This document shows positions 40,701 through 52,773 of a DNA stretch of 64,000 bases, piece after piece (positions within the stretch are counted from its first letter, which is position 1; each line of letters opens with the position of its first letter). A program made the translations under genes and the position numbers. A model generated the notes under the pieces. It was not told the DNA's origin and did not search any database. It saw nothing but the letters and a program-made list of their open reading frames with translations. The DNA comes from Porpolomopsis calyptriformis (taxonomy: Eukaryota; Basidiomycota; Agaricomycetes; Agaricales; Hygrophoraceae), in contig OX621174.1 of assembly GCA_951640195.1 (NCBI GenBank), positions 1,240,001 to 1,304,000 of the forward strand, written 5' to 3'.

Positions 40701-42886
40701 CAATGGTGGGATGCTGGCTATCACGCCGTACCTGGAGGAAATGTTATTGTCAGAGAAGGCGACTGGGGAAGCATTATTGCGTTCACTCTTAGGTGCATCA
40801 CAGTGTTGCTGCTTTGGCATTCGTCTGATGCTGTTATTCAGTTCCGTTGACTTTCGCAATGAATTAGCTAAGATGTCACAGGCCTCCTCTGCTCCACACT
40901 CCCAGTTGTCATCTTCTACCTTCACCAATCCCCCTTCCCTCTTTACTTTAGCTACTCCACCTTCCAAGCCTTTCGTATCTGGAACTGCACCGCAGCCAGA
41001 CCCGGATCAGGACGAGAGTTGGCAGGTGCCCGAACCGTACTCCGCTGTCATTTGCCGCAAGCAGCATCCCCGAGATCCTACGTCTCTTCTGTCTCTGCGA
41101 GATGTCTTACGACACAGGTCACCTCTCGAATCCTCGAATGGAAGTACCCAACCGTCTTCCATTCTTAGTGGCTTAATCAGGACACCCTCGCGGACTGCCG
41201 AGAGCAAGCCACCGGTTGCGTCCCAACCTGCGGCGGAGGCCACTAGCCAGGCGACCAATGAAGAAATAAGTGGAAGACCTGAAGGTGCTGACTCGACTGA
41301 CAAAAGTTTGCATCATGCGGAGGCAGAATTAACAGATCCACCGGGTACAACCCGTCCATCCCTGTCGGACAATGCCACTTCTACGGCCGAGGTGGTTGAT
41401 GCGCCCACCGAACATGGGAAGGCGGCATCTAGCATCTCTGCTGCGAGTGAGACTACTGTTCGACCCCCGACACCTCCACCAAAAGATCTCCTCAAAAAAG
41501 GTGTTACAGATTATTTCACATCTACTCACTCAGCTTTGCGCACTGGTGCAACAGTTTCGTCCTTTACTTCTTCCTTGACAAATGGCCTCACGAATGCCAT
41601 GCGTTACGTACTCCACACCGGCGACTCTGGAAATAATGATAACCAAACCCTGCTCTCCGTTAACCCTAAAATCGACGAGCAGCCACATATCAAATACGAT
41701 TGGACGATCGGCAAGCAGCTGAAGTTCAGCTGTACAGTGTACTACGCGAAGGAGTTCGACCTGCTCCGGCGTCGGTGTGGGGTTGATGACGCGTTTCTAA
41801 AGAGTTTGAGTCGCTCTGCGAATTGGACTGCCGATGGTGGGAAGAGCAAGTCGAACTTTTGGAAGACATGGGATAATCGCTTTATTATCAAGACATTGGT
41901 TAACGCGTGGAATGTCGCAGATTTGTGAGTTTGTGTTCAACATTTTTGCATAAGCCCCAATTTCGACCGTTAACGTTCACCAGACAAGTCCTCAATGACC
42001 TTGGTCCATCGTATTTCCGTTATATGGATTCCACTGCGGGTAAACCTACCGTTCTCGCGAAACTGCTTGGTTTCTATACTGTCGAGATCAGGAATCTTGA
42101 GAGCGGGACTGTACAAAGCAAAGCTGATTTGCTGGTGATGGAAAATCTCTTTTACGAACAAAAGGTGGTGAAGACGTTTGATCTTAAAGGGATCCAGGGG
42201 CGCAAGGTTAAAGCGAATTCAAATGTTAATGGTACTCAGCAGAGTTCTAAGACGTTATTTGATGGCGAATGGATTGAAGGTGTGCTCTTACCGATAATAA
42301 ATTGGCGAGCCTAACTAATACATTGATCATCGCAGGCCAACAGCGAACGTTGATGCTCGTTCGCCCGCATTCCAAGGTTGTACTCCGAGAGGCAATCAAA
42401 ACCGATTCTGATTTCCTGTCCAAAAGTAATATTATGGACTATTCGTGCGTTCATCAGTCTCCTCCATGCTCTATATCTGATTTCGTGCAATACCTATATG
42501 TCACATAGTTTACTTCTCGGTGTGGACGAAGAGCACAAGCAGATTGCATGTGGTCTTGTCGACACAATCGGTGCACATCTATTCCTTTGAATCCTGTTTT
42601 TCGAATGTCATTCATGATGATCACCAGGAAGCTACACCTTCGCGAAGACCTTGGAGTACAAAGCAAAGCAGGGCTTGAACTCGGGCAAGGACGTGACCGT
42701 TATTCCTCCAGCCGAATATCAGGAGCGCTTCGTCAGTGCAATTGACAGATATTTCTTGGCTTGCCCAGGTTCGTAACTGCTTAATCTCCTGAATCATATT
42801 GACAAGCGAATTGCGATGCAGATAAATGGTCGAGTTCTTTGCACGGCTCGAACATCGATTCCGACCATCTTCCGAGTGTCCTGTAG
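37787..42886 (+). CDS. FAB1-like phosphatidylinositol-phosphate kinase without FYVE or chaperonin domain
   Basis: A multi-exon gene of about 1,450 residues. The N-terminus (MTLITQKPLPDLPSLSEISP) is helical and then Ser-rich. The CCR-like cysteine region of Fab1/PIKfyve follows: PCATPGCGFKSGQHQRRFIH, LGCKVCDN, YLFSFAKFLETLVYSP and LNIVRYFSYRSLVISFSLS. After a long disordered stretch comes a C-terminal PIPK catalytic core: YDWTIGKQLKFSCTVYYAKE, SNFWKTWDNRFIIKTL, VLNDLGPSYFRYMDS, TFDLKGIQGRKV, SNIMDYSLLLGVDEEHKQI, CGLVDTIGSYTFAKTLEYK and FLACPDKW. MDYSLL (catalytic Asp) and DLKGI are intact. No FYVE zinc finger and no TCP-1-like domain is visible before the CCR, so this is the shorter FAB1-related type, often annotated 'SAICAR synthase-like'. 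It probably acts on PI3P or PI4P at endosomes; the product cannot be told. Confidence 0.82.
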
Positions 42887-43062
42887 ATATGATATATTGT
42901 TATTTTTTCCACGCACATCGAAACTATTATTCGTACGAGACGTGCTGTATTTATTTTATATGACCAAATGCTATTTCGTTTTTAGCCCAGTGGCTATGTT
43001 TCCAACTGTTTGTCATTTTTTATCTTTTCAGCGAACAGTCACCAGATTACCCTCAAGAAACA

Positions 43063-43445
43063 ATGGGCGCATATTACGACGAAATCGAGATCGAGGACAT
43101 GGTTTGGGATAGCGAAAAGGGTGTTTATCATTATCCATGTCCTTGCGGTGACCGCTTCGAGATAACTCGAAGACAACTCGCGGATTGTGAAGACATCGCG
43201 ACTTGTCCGAGTTGCAGTCTCATTATTCGTGTCATATTTGATCCTGTGAGTGTGGTAACGTCTCTTTCGGGATAATCCCATGGTTCAACTTGTCTTCTTG
43301 TTAGCTTGATTTTCAGGACGAACCGGAAGTGAGTGAGGAAGGCACTGAAGAAGACGTGGATAGCGGTGAGGATTGCTTCGAGGATGCATTGGACCAGTTG
43401 AACGTCAGAGACAAGGTCCCGATCGTTCCTGCTATCGGCGCATGA
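43063..43445 (+). CDS. DPH3: DPH3 (diphthamide biosynthesis, CSL zinc finger)
   Basis: Two exons: [60 protein letters not shown], then DEPEVSEEG and an acidic tail ending VPIVPAIGA. The CPCGD...CPSCSL spacing is the four-cysteine CSL zinc finger of DPH3/KTI11, a small electron-transfer protein needed for diphthamide on eEF2 and for Elongator-dependent tRNA wobble modification. The intron (gtgagtgtgg...ttttcag) lies after FDP. An alternative acceptor would add four residues (LDFQ). The acidic C-terminal tail is longer than in yeast. Confidence 0.92.
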
Positions 43446-43756
43446 ATTCTTTCGTCTCTTACTTTACGTGTAGGGTACTCAGTACTCAGTTACTAGCACC
43501 AGACCTGCAATCCAGTGCGTTATTTTCTTCACCTTCTCAAAGCAACTATCACAGTATCCTTCTACCCCTACCGAAGCCCTTCCCCACTGCGACTTTGGGT
43601 TTCATCTCCAGCGGCTGTCTGGCTAACCAGGTAGCACAGGGACGTTTTTACCAACTTTGTACTAGTCTATCTCTGACAGCCATCGTGAAATAGGCGCTCG
43701 TCTGACATATGACAGAGGTGCCAAGGTAGGCACTTCAACCTTGCATCCGATTTCTC
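43446..43756. other. Intergenic region
   Basis: 311 nt between two plus-strand genes. No motif or frame of note was seen. Confidence 0.4.
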
Positions 43757-46700
43757 ATGGCTGAGCCATCCACTTCAGCCGATTGTTGTACTGCATGCTG
43801 TTCAACCTCACCGCCGTCTAGCAACAGAACGGTTCCCCAGCCCGGCGGAACCATCAACAAACAGCCATCTCCGCAACCTAACCTCAACGCTCCCACATCC
43901 CCAGTGCAATCGTCAATTCCATCACCGCCTACATCGGGGCAGAGTACTCTCCATGGCCAACCTTCCGTGCAGCAAACTAATCCTCCCTTGCCCGGTGTTT
44001 TGGAACTGCAAAATTTCTCTCCGACTATGGGTGAACATTCTCCAACCTCACCGATATTTCTGTCTTCGGGCATAACCCTCCCTGAGATTATGGCTATAAT
44101 GCCTCAGTCGCCAGACGAAGGTAGAATGGCTGTGTCGATTGACTTTGGTATGTGAACCATGATCCTTACCGGCTGTTCTTCGACGCTTACAGTATACAGG
44201 TACTACATTCTCAGGTGTTGTAAGTGCCGTGCTTTGATTTTGTTTCTCTCTTCTTTTTAAGTTGACGCTGTCTTTTTGGTTCTTTAGGCATATAGTTCCT
44301 CGCGGATAGCAGCTGGAAGGGTGCAGCAAATCTTACTTTGGCCGGGCTCCTCTGAACACTTCAGGAAAGTACCGACGTGCCTGTTGTATGATAGCCAAGG
44401 TCAGCTTCTTTCGTGGGGGCTGGAAGCGAAGAATACTGGCCTTTCTCCAATGACTATGAGATGTGAATGGTGCGGCTGATTGACATGATCCGGCCCCGAG
44501 TGTTACACTGATTTGACTGTAGGTTTAAGCTTTTCTTGGAGCCTCGTGCACTCAGAGATGGTACCGCTGTTGACCCTCGGCTTCCGCCAATACCGGTTCG
44601 TGCACGTTCTTTGCTGTGGGCGTCGCAATCCTTCACGTTCTAATGGCTCTTACAAGTCCGGAAAGACTGCCATAGACCTGATTGTAGATTACCTCTCTCG
44701 CTTGTGGCACTATGCTAAGAACCAAATTACTAAAGAGATCGGAGCTGTGGCGGATCTCAGTAAGTGTTTTCGGCCCAAGGTATTCTCCTACTGAAGACGC
44801 CTTTTAAGACTCGGCCAACGTGTGGTTAACTGTTCCCGCAGCGTGGGATGCTAAGGGCTGCGAGTTAATGAGGGAAGCTGCAATCAAAGCCGGGCTTGTC
44901 GCTTCAGCTCACGCAGGTGATCACGATTGGAGAAATCGGCTGCATATCATACCGTACGCAACAAATCTACCGCTTCAACTTACTTCCACTCACCTATAGG
45001 TTCCTGAAAGCGAGCCGGAAGCAGCTGCCGTCCATTGTGCGGATCTCACAGACCTTCACAAACTGAGATCGGGTCAAGTCTTCATGATCTGTGATGCTGG
45101 GGGTGGCACTGTTGTATGACTTTCCTTATATTCACTCATTTTGGGTTTGTGTAAGCGTTTTTGGCACAGGATCTCGCCGTTTACAAACTTCTTGGTGAAA
45201 TGGCAAACTTGGAAATTGCTGAAATGTGCACCCGTTCTGGTGCTAACTGCGGGTCCCTCTTTCTCGACATTCTCTTTCTCGAACTCGTGAAAAAGCTCCT
45301 TCAAGACCACCCTGTCCACCTCGACCCAATCAGCCTTAATTCTTTCATGTACTCGTTCGGCGACGTCGACAAGCTTTCGTATATGGGTGAGATTGATGAC
45401 GGTATGTTTGCTTTACCTTAACGGTTTGGACTATTTCGGTTTTAAGCTGCGTACTTAGAGAATATGTTTTATTTCAACTGCTTCAACGTGGAGGATCCTC
45501 ACGACCCAAGCGTCGGACTGGACAACGGCCAACTCGCCATCCCAGGGTCACTCTTACGCCGAGAAGTGTTTGACCCAGTAGTGGACCAGGTATCACTCCA
45601 ACCGTTGTGTAATTTCAATTCGTCACCGATTCTTACTATCTTATTCCGTAGGTCCTCGATTCGATCGAGAGACAACTAAGGAAGGTCGGCCAGGGAGTCG
45701 ATGCCCTGCTTCTTGTGGGAGGGTTTGCCGGTTGTGAATATCTATTTCAAAAAGTCCATGTGGGTGACCCACCAATTATCGATCTCGACCTTCAGTAGAC
45801 CCCCCATATCAGGAACAATTCAACGACCGAATTAGGGTCATCGGGCGGCCTTTTGACGCTGACACTGCTACCCTACGAGGAGCAGCTCGGTATGGATTAT
45901 CGCAAAGACCCTTGGTCTCATCCATCATTGCGTCACGATCGTATCTTGTCAAGGTGGGTTATGTTCTGCACTTGATCACTATTGGTTTCCACCTATCACC
46001 TTGGATTATGTAGGTTAAGCTCCCAGCAGAGCCCGAAGACCGAATAAAGCGTCCGGGGTATCTGATGACAAACGCAGCTGGCTTTGAAAGCTGCGATAAC
46101 AGGTCAATCGACGCTGTATACAAACACGTTGTTTTGGACTGACTCGTTCCCGATTCAGATTGCACTACTTGCTAGAAAAGGGCGCCATCTTGCGTAGAGG
46201 GTTCGTAGTCCCGGGTCACTTTTGACGTTGATCCATCTCTAAATGTTTCGTAGCCAAAGGGTCACGAGCAGATTCTGGTGCGCGGCTTCTTTATGATCAC
46301 AAATACCTCATGCTGAATATTCACGGTAGCAAATTCTCGAGAGACGCTGGAGGTATCTTTGGTGTTGACGTTAATTGTGTATGCGTCTCGCTAAGAGTGC
46401 TTTAGATTCAGTCTTTGTGGCGGTGCTTTACACGTCCGAGAGCGACAAGACCTTGCGGTACATTGACGAGGTAAGTCCGATGCGACAAAACTCTCCGTTG
46501 CACCTTGCGAAAGAATGTAAATCTTTTAGGGAGAAATCATGGAACTGTGCAAGTGGACGGTAGATATCGCCTTGTTACCGACTTATATGGAAAACGCCAA
46601 CTCCCCAAAACCAAATGGGTTTTACACCGGTGCGGTCGTTCCTCTCCTCTCGTTTTGTGATCATAAATACTCATTGCTATTGTGCGTTCGCACCTCAGAA

Positions 46701-46799
46701 TTTGATATAGGTCTTGAATTGGATAGTGCAGAAGTGCGCGGAGTCTTGCTTTACGAAGGGGAAGTTTGGGGAAGTGTTGTCTTTGATTTCCTGGTTTGA
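43757..46799 (+). CDS. HSP70-like actin-fold ATPase (HSPA12 type)
   Basis: A Pro/Ser-rich disordered N-terminus of about 110 residues (MAEPSTSADCC...) precedes an Hsp70-like ATPase domain built from many exons. Its motifs are MAVSIDFGTTFSGVAYSSS (phosphate-1), GKTAIDLIVDYLSRLWHYA, FMICDAGGGTVDLAVYKLL (phosphate-2), MCTRSGANCGSLFLDILF (connect region), VDALLLVGGFAGCEYLFQKV (adenosine motif) and RVIGRPFDADTATLRGAAR. After the ATPase core there are about 200 residues (LMTNAAGFESCDNR, FDIGLELDSAEVRGVLLY) that do not look like a normal substrate-binding domain. This layout is that of HSPA12-like proteins, which are expanded in Agaricomycetes. The cellular role is unknown. It ends at 46799. Confidence 0.85.
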
Positions 46800-46932
46800 T
46801 AAATGACAGGTACAAATGAAGGTTTTGCACTCTCAATATATGCAGGCTGGAAGGGAGTGGATGCATACAAGTTACGATAATGTACCTAACAAACCTACTA
46901 GTAATGCTGATTGATTGTCAATGGTTAGCAGT

Positions 46933-47503
46933 CTAACTAGCTTCCTCTCCTTCCTCTGTGTTCACAATGCCTCCCACTACAATACTCCCAACTGGAGGAA
47001 ACCATCCCCACCTTGTCAAATCGACCCTCATCTCCTCGGGACCTGTCCGGCCTGTCAGGACCTCCACACCCTCGTTTTCTAGGGCTTCCCGTTGACGCTG
47101 GGCGCCTTCGGTACCTGGTCCGCGCGAAGAGATAGCCCCGCTTGAGGAGATGACGCGGTGCCATGGGACCGGTGGGGTAGTAGTTGGAGGGAGAAATTTC
47201 AGAGCTGTCGTAGAATGGGTCTGGGGTCCGGATCTGAGTGCATTAGCGGGTGTGTACGGTACCTTGCCCGACGTGTCGGGAATGATTGGGCATTCCGATG
47301 AGTTTGGCTATGTGGCCTGTTGGCTTGATTGGTCTGTGCATTGGAGGGAATGAAGATTATGGTCTACCATAGCTTGTGACTCGTTGAGGAGGGATTTGTT
47401 TTACAATGTCGTATACCTGATGAATGCAAAACTCATTAGATTGGGGGTAGAAGCAAGGATCATTGTGCGAGAGTACCGCGGCGTGAAATTCTGCGCTGTC
47501 CAT
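46933..47503 (-). CDS. ATL1: Alkyltransferase-like protein (MGMT family, Cys replaced by Trp)
   Basis: Three exons on the minus strand: MDSAEFHAAVLSHND to QIPPQRVTSYG, then HIAKLIGMPNHSRHVGQ, then ALKFLPPTTTPPVPWHRVIS, GAISSRGPGTEGAQRQRE, ALENEGVEVLTGR and a tail ending NTEEGEEAS. This is the DNA-binding winged-helix domain of O6-alkylguanine-DNA alkyltransferases, with the Arg finger (NHSRHVGQ). The active-site PCHRV reads PWHRV, so it cannot accept an alkyl group. It should work as fission-yeast Atl1 does, binding O6-alkylguanine and flagging it for nucleotide-excision repair. The donor of intron 1 lies after SYG and the acceptor after ccaacag. A longer in-frame start at 47548 exists. Confidence 0.87.
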
Positions 47504-47804
47504 ACTAAGATCAAGACTAAGATCAAGTGTAAACATTTGATCTACCAAGTACGCTGATGACCGTCAACTCCACGAGCCTGAGAACGAAGAGGTGAACAGA
47601 TGGTCATTGTCTTAAGCAGAACACGTCGTATCAAAAGAACGCGAAAGAAACAAATCAAACCATGTTAACGATGCTTGCAGACACCACACATCATGAAGGA
47701 AAAGAAAATCGGTAATTCAAGATCATTATTTCATGTGATATCACAGGCTTCTGTTGAGTGGACAGAAGCATCAAAATGCCAGACCAATCCCGGAGTTATT
47801 GACT

Positions 47805-49246
47805 TCAACCACTCCGCATTCTATGGATGTTGGAAATGCGATCCTTAATGATTCCCGCAACCGAAGGGAAATCACCGAAGAAAAAACGTGGCTCGACAGC
47901 AAGATGACATAGCGCCCACTCATCATTTACTCGCTCTCGCATTTCGGTCTTGAATATGGACACAGGATGCGAGGAGAAATAACTTCCCTCCCACATGAGG
48001 TCGCAAACTTCGAGAGTAAGCCACACGAGACCTGGAAAACCGGAGGCCAATAAATCCACAAGCTCCGGAGTAAGAATAGCGACAGCGAGAAAAAGATTCT
48101 TCAATCTTGTGTGTGCAGATCGATAGGAAAAGAATGAGATGATGGTGTTCACTTGTCCATAACTGAAAGCGGGACAAGGATTGAGTGTCAAGGTGGTCAG
48201 CGTGTCAGAGAAGCGAGGGGTAATCTCCAAATAGACATCCCTCGAGTTAGATAGCAGAAAGGGAGGATGATCAAAGATTTCCAATTTGAGCATGCAAGGG
48301 AAGGGAATATTGAACAATGATTGGGATATGTCTCTGGGCTCCAAAAGGTGATGGGTATTGGCGGGTGGTCTGCTGAGACGAAGGCATTGGATACTGATGG
48401 ACTGTAATGTATTGGCATGCCTACTGAGGAAACGTGCGAAATCCTCGGGATTCAACATCTGGACGCGGATGGAAAACCAACCGAAGCAAAGGCCTAGATG
48501 TTGAAGCTGAGGGAAATGCCCCAATCTGTGCAAGAGGGGTGAGACTTCTACTGAGTGAAATCCATCCTCCACGACCCATAGGATAGTCAGGGAGAGAAGG
48601 TTGGAGTGGTGCTTATTCAAGAAGGCTGCAATCGCATCAGAAGATATCTCTTCATCAGTTGCTGCTCCCGGATAGGGGTTTGGAGAGAAAACCATGTGCA
48701 CACTTTCGAGGTTGGAAAAATGGATGGAAGTTGACTGAAGGAGTGAATGAATATTCCGTATGGAGGAAACCAATTCGAGTATGCGCAGGTTGGATGTCAC
48801 GAATGGCCATAAAGAAACCACTATGTGTGTCCATTGAGATGAGCTCCAGACTAGATCACATTTAGTGATGGCAGATAGGGATGCTAGTGTCCCGACCAGA
48901 GCCGTTTGCAGCTGGTCGCTTTTACTCGAATTGGCAGGATATCGCATAGAGTGGCGCTGAAAACTGACTTTGACATAACGAACACGACATGCAATATGAG
49001 GTTGCCTGATAGAAGTATTATTATAAGTCAAGATCCAAATTGGAAGGGTTTGCCGCACCTCAGATGCTCCATTCTTTGCAGCGTCCTTGCTATATGCATG
49101 CTTTCGGGAAGATCTACCTCCTGATAACGTGCATCCATTGCTGCATGAAAAAAGGCACTGCTCAGGGTATACAACCTTTGCAGCTCGGCAGGAGGGAGAC
49201 ATTGAGCAATCATCATCCATGTCTCGAAAGGAACTTTGGAAGTCAT
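47805..49246 (-). CDS. F-box/LRR-type protein, paralogue of the gene at 1-1519
   Basis: Exon 1 starts MTSKVPFETWMMIAQCLPPA and contains an F-box-like segment with ELQRLYTLSSAFFHAAMDAR and YQEVDLPESMHIA. An intron of about 60 nt, ending ctatcag, joins HLR to RQPHIACRVRYVKVSFQ. The second exon is leucine-rich up to the stop at 47805. The splice position is the same as in the gene at the window start. A frame reading MDDDCSMSPS upstream is a wrong-frame extension through the intron. It ends about 20 nt before the boundary of the duplicated NLR unit, so it is a neighbour of the duplication but not part of it. Confidence 0.75.
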
Positions 49247-49504
49247 GGTTTCAGATGAGGATGGGTGTAGACGCTATTGAAATAGTCGCACAATATGCTA
49301 GCCACCGTAGTCTTTGGTCTTGTAGAATCTACAACTCAAGGTAAACACTGACATTCAATGCAAACGCAAATGCCCAGAAAAGAATTAAAAAAATGAGGCG
49401 AGAGATTTGGTATAAAAAAGTAAGAATTTGATAAAAGCAAACCCCAAACTAGACAACAGAAACTTCCAAAAGGTGAAGGCTATAAGACAGTGGATTGGGA
49501 AAAG

Positions 49505-52500
49505 CTAGAGGTTACGAAAGTAGCCATCCACGTATGTAAAATCAAGGATAATCACACGACCATCCTCTGTGCCAAAAACCGCACGAGCTCCGTTTGAAGC
49601 CAGACTCATCGGTCTGAAAGAGACCGGAATCCAACAAATACGTCGATTCAGAGTGAGAGAGTGCACCCAGCCATCTGGGGCGATATAACCAAATACTGGA
49701 CTAGTTGGGTTTAGGTCGTTGGTAGACGATAATCCTCCAGATAAACTACAGGATTGAGCGATCGATTCAACACAGATGGAAGGTATTTCGAGGGTCTTCA
49801 AACTTGTACCAGTGAATGTTTCCGGCAGGAAAACAGTTGCATCCCATAACCGAACAGTATTGTCATCGGATCCAGAAACGATACATATGCCATCGGGTGA
49901 AAATGCAACCGAATTTACCCAATCGGAATGTCCCTTGAAAGTGTTCAAATGTGTACCGTTGACTGCGTCCCATAACTGAACAGTATTGTCGAAGGATCCG
50001 GAAATGATACGTGTGCCATCGGGGGAAAATCTGACTGAATTTACCGGATTGGAATGTCCCTTGAAAGTGTTCAGATGTGCACCACTGACTGCGTCCCATA
50101 CCTGAACAGTATTGTCATCGGATCCAGAAACGATACGCGTGCCATCGGGGGAAAATCCGACCGAATATACCGAATAGGAATGTCCTCTGAAAGTGTTCAG
50201 ATGTGCACCGCTGATTGCGTCCCATAACTGAACACTATGGTTGGAGGATCCAGAAACGATACGTGTGCCATCGGGCGAAAATGCAACCGAAGATATTAAA
50301 TCGGAATGTCCCCTGAAAGTGTTCAGATGTGCACCACTGACTGCGTTCCATAACCGAACAGTATTGTCATCGGATCCAGAAACGATACGCGTGCCATCGG
50401 GTGAAAACGAGACCAAATTTACTGAAGAGGAATGTCCCTCGAAAGTGTTCAGATGTGCACCAGTGACGGCGTCCCATAACCGAATAGTATTGTCGTCGGA
50501 TCCAGAAACGATACGTGTGCCATTGGGGGAAAATCCGACCGAAGATACCGAATTGGAATGACCCTTGAAAGTGTTCAGATGTGCACCGCTCACAGCGTCC
50601 CATAACCGAATGGTATTGTCTGAGGATCCAGAAACGATACGTGTGCCATCGAGGGAAAAGGAGACTGATCTGATGGAACGGGAATGCCCTTCTATCACCC
50701 GTATGCATGAATTCCATCTCTCATCCAATCCACTACAGACTTCTATCCGAATGTCCATCTCTCTCCTATATGTCTTCTTAATCAAGGTTTCTTCGGGGGT
50801 GAATAGTAACGCAGAGTGGTATACTTGAAGAGAACAAGCGCTGATGATCGAGAAAAATTCGAGGGTAAACCGTTCGCAATCACGAAGTAACATCATTGTG
50901 TCAGACACATCTCTGCCTGCTTTCTATCGAACTTGATCAGTTTTGCGCATTGCAGAAAGGGTAAATCACAAACAGCAATCGCTTGTTGTGCCTTATCCAA
51001 GGCAAGCAGGCAATTCCGAAGATCTCCCATAAGACTCAGAGCTTCAACCCAATAAAGTAGATATTTCGAACAAAAGTCATTCAGGGGATCGATAAGAACA
51101 TCAACGGTCGCATTTTCTAGGTGCCAAGCCCAGTGACGACATGCATATCGCAGTTCAGGTCTAATGCAAGTCATCACACGGGTCGGAAGGTCGTCCACCT
51201 CGCTATTCAACAACGATGGATTTCGTATTCCACAGATATCTCGCTTCAGCCCTTTCATAACAGTTAGGCACGCACGCACGAGTAGAGTATGCTGCATTCC
51301 AGGCTTAACAACAAATTTAGGATTCTGGCATCGCACTGAGCTCGTTATGAAGTCGAAGAATGATGGATGAAGCGTTCGAATCACTTGGCTATCATCATCT
51401 GGCACCAAGATCACCGAGTGAAGGTGACGCAGTGTCTCTTGAACTGTTCCCGATCGCACACCTAGTAAACGTTCGACAGCAGGCGAACAGAGCGGATCAC
51501 GAAGAAGAACAATAGTTCCTAGAATCTTCTTCAGCCGGCCAGAAAGTCCAGAGGATATGGCAGGGAAAGCCTGGTTCAACACTTGGATATATAATTGATC
51601 AAGGCCGTAGTCGGGTGATGAGGGTTCCGTGGCAGTAGTTGCATTACATAAAAGACGCGCAAGTTGATCTTTGGGGTTAGAATAGTTTGCATCCTCGATG
51701 AACCTGACTGAAGTAGATGCGAAGACGAAAAGTGCAGAAGACAAAACCGTCAGGGAATGGATATCTGCTTCGGCAGGCCATCCGTCTTTGATACGATACA
51801 GCTCCTTCGTTAAAGCGAGTTTCGTCGATAGGTAGTGTTTGATATCGCTCTGCATGACGCCTAACTCTACTTCGTGCAAAACGTATCGCCGAGTGACCGC
51901 GTTCAATTTGCTTGATTTAAAGACAGTGGTAATATGGCTTTCCGGCCGACTTGTCACCAAGAACTTTAATGGGAACAGCTCATTGACGTGACGGGAAAGT
52001 GATGATAAGATGATTGAAGTCGTCCTAGCCTCTTTGCACTCGTCGAGTGCATCCAACACAACAACGCATGGAGACATTGAGTTTCTGAGAGTGCGAAGAG
52101 GTTTTATGATAAGCTCTTCGAGTTGATATGGAGGTGTGGAATAGCCAATGTCGGGATTTGCTCTCATAGCACGAGTGACCTCTTGTTTAAATAAAGGGTT
52201 GGAGATCCCAAGCTGGTGGGGCAATACTGGTGAAGATTAGGTTCGGGTTACTGCAATCCGCATCGTCCCTTGAGCAAAAGAAGCTTGCGCCAAGCACACC
52301 ATACGTTCTACACACTTCCGCCACGGTGAAAGCAATTGTCGTCTTCCCCGTGCCAGCCGATCCGTGGATCCAAAACACACAAGTATCGGCCGAAACAGTA
52401 GCGGCGTCTCTGTTTAGAACCAGATCAGGTTGTCCATCGCCAATACCGATCCAGCGAAAAATCTGATTAAGAATCTCGGTCCTTGTTCCTTCCAAGCATT

Positions 52501-52773
52501 GCGTTCGATCTTTGCAGTTGAAGGCAGAAAAGAGGGCACGGGGGAGGTGGTCTCCTGGAATGACACAGTCATTTTCATCGTATACATGTCGATTTTGTGA
52601 ATGCAGTGCCAGACGAAATCACCGTCCAGGCTGGTCACAGCTCACTAGGGTGTTAACTCACCTTGCGGATAGACATGATGAACATTTTGGGTGTTGAAGT
52701 TGTACTGATCTCGCCCGGCAAGGCTGACCTTGCTATCGTGGATATGAGTGGTGAGTGAAGGCGTGCTGGTCAT
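49505..52773 (-). pseudogene. NLR-like NACHT-WD40 protein, copy A, frameshifted
   Basis: Exon 1 (start 52773) encodes a short Asn/Gln-rich leader containing NLAGRDQYNFNTQNVHHVYP. Exon 2 holds the NACHT ATPase with WIHGSAGTGKTTIAF (Walker A) and VVVLDALDECKEA (Walker B). A 53-nt intron (50917-50969) joins this to a linker (MMLLRDCERFTLEFF) and seven WD40 repeats of 42 residues (units end in DNTxRLWDA). A C-terminal tail of about 110 residues ends at 49505. At 52218-52221 the plus strand has GGGG where copy B has GGG. This single-base insertion shifts SIAHQLG to SIAPPAW and ends translation shortly after, cutting the protein in the NACHT domain. Copy A also lacks two codons (YD...) after GQPD. 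Proteins of this architecture act as non-self or incompatibility sensors in fungi. A sequencing error is the alternative. Confidence 0.8.

Noticed and set aside
47549..47804. Possible small gene between the ATL and F-box genes
   Set aside because: No frame above noise and no splice-linked exons were visible.
49800..50700. Regularly spaced repeats that could be mistaken for a CRISPR or minisatellite array
   Set aside because: The period is about 126 nt and each unit translates to a 42-residue WD40 repeat; it is protein-coding.
50893..50969. Apparent frameshift between the NACHT and WD40 reading frames in both NLR copies
   Set aside because: A 53-nt GT-AG intron at the same place in both copies (50917-50969 and 55459-55511) joins the frames cleanly, so the break is splicing and not mutation.
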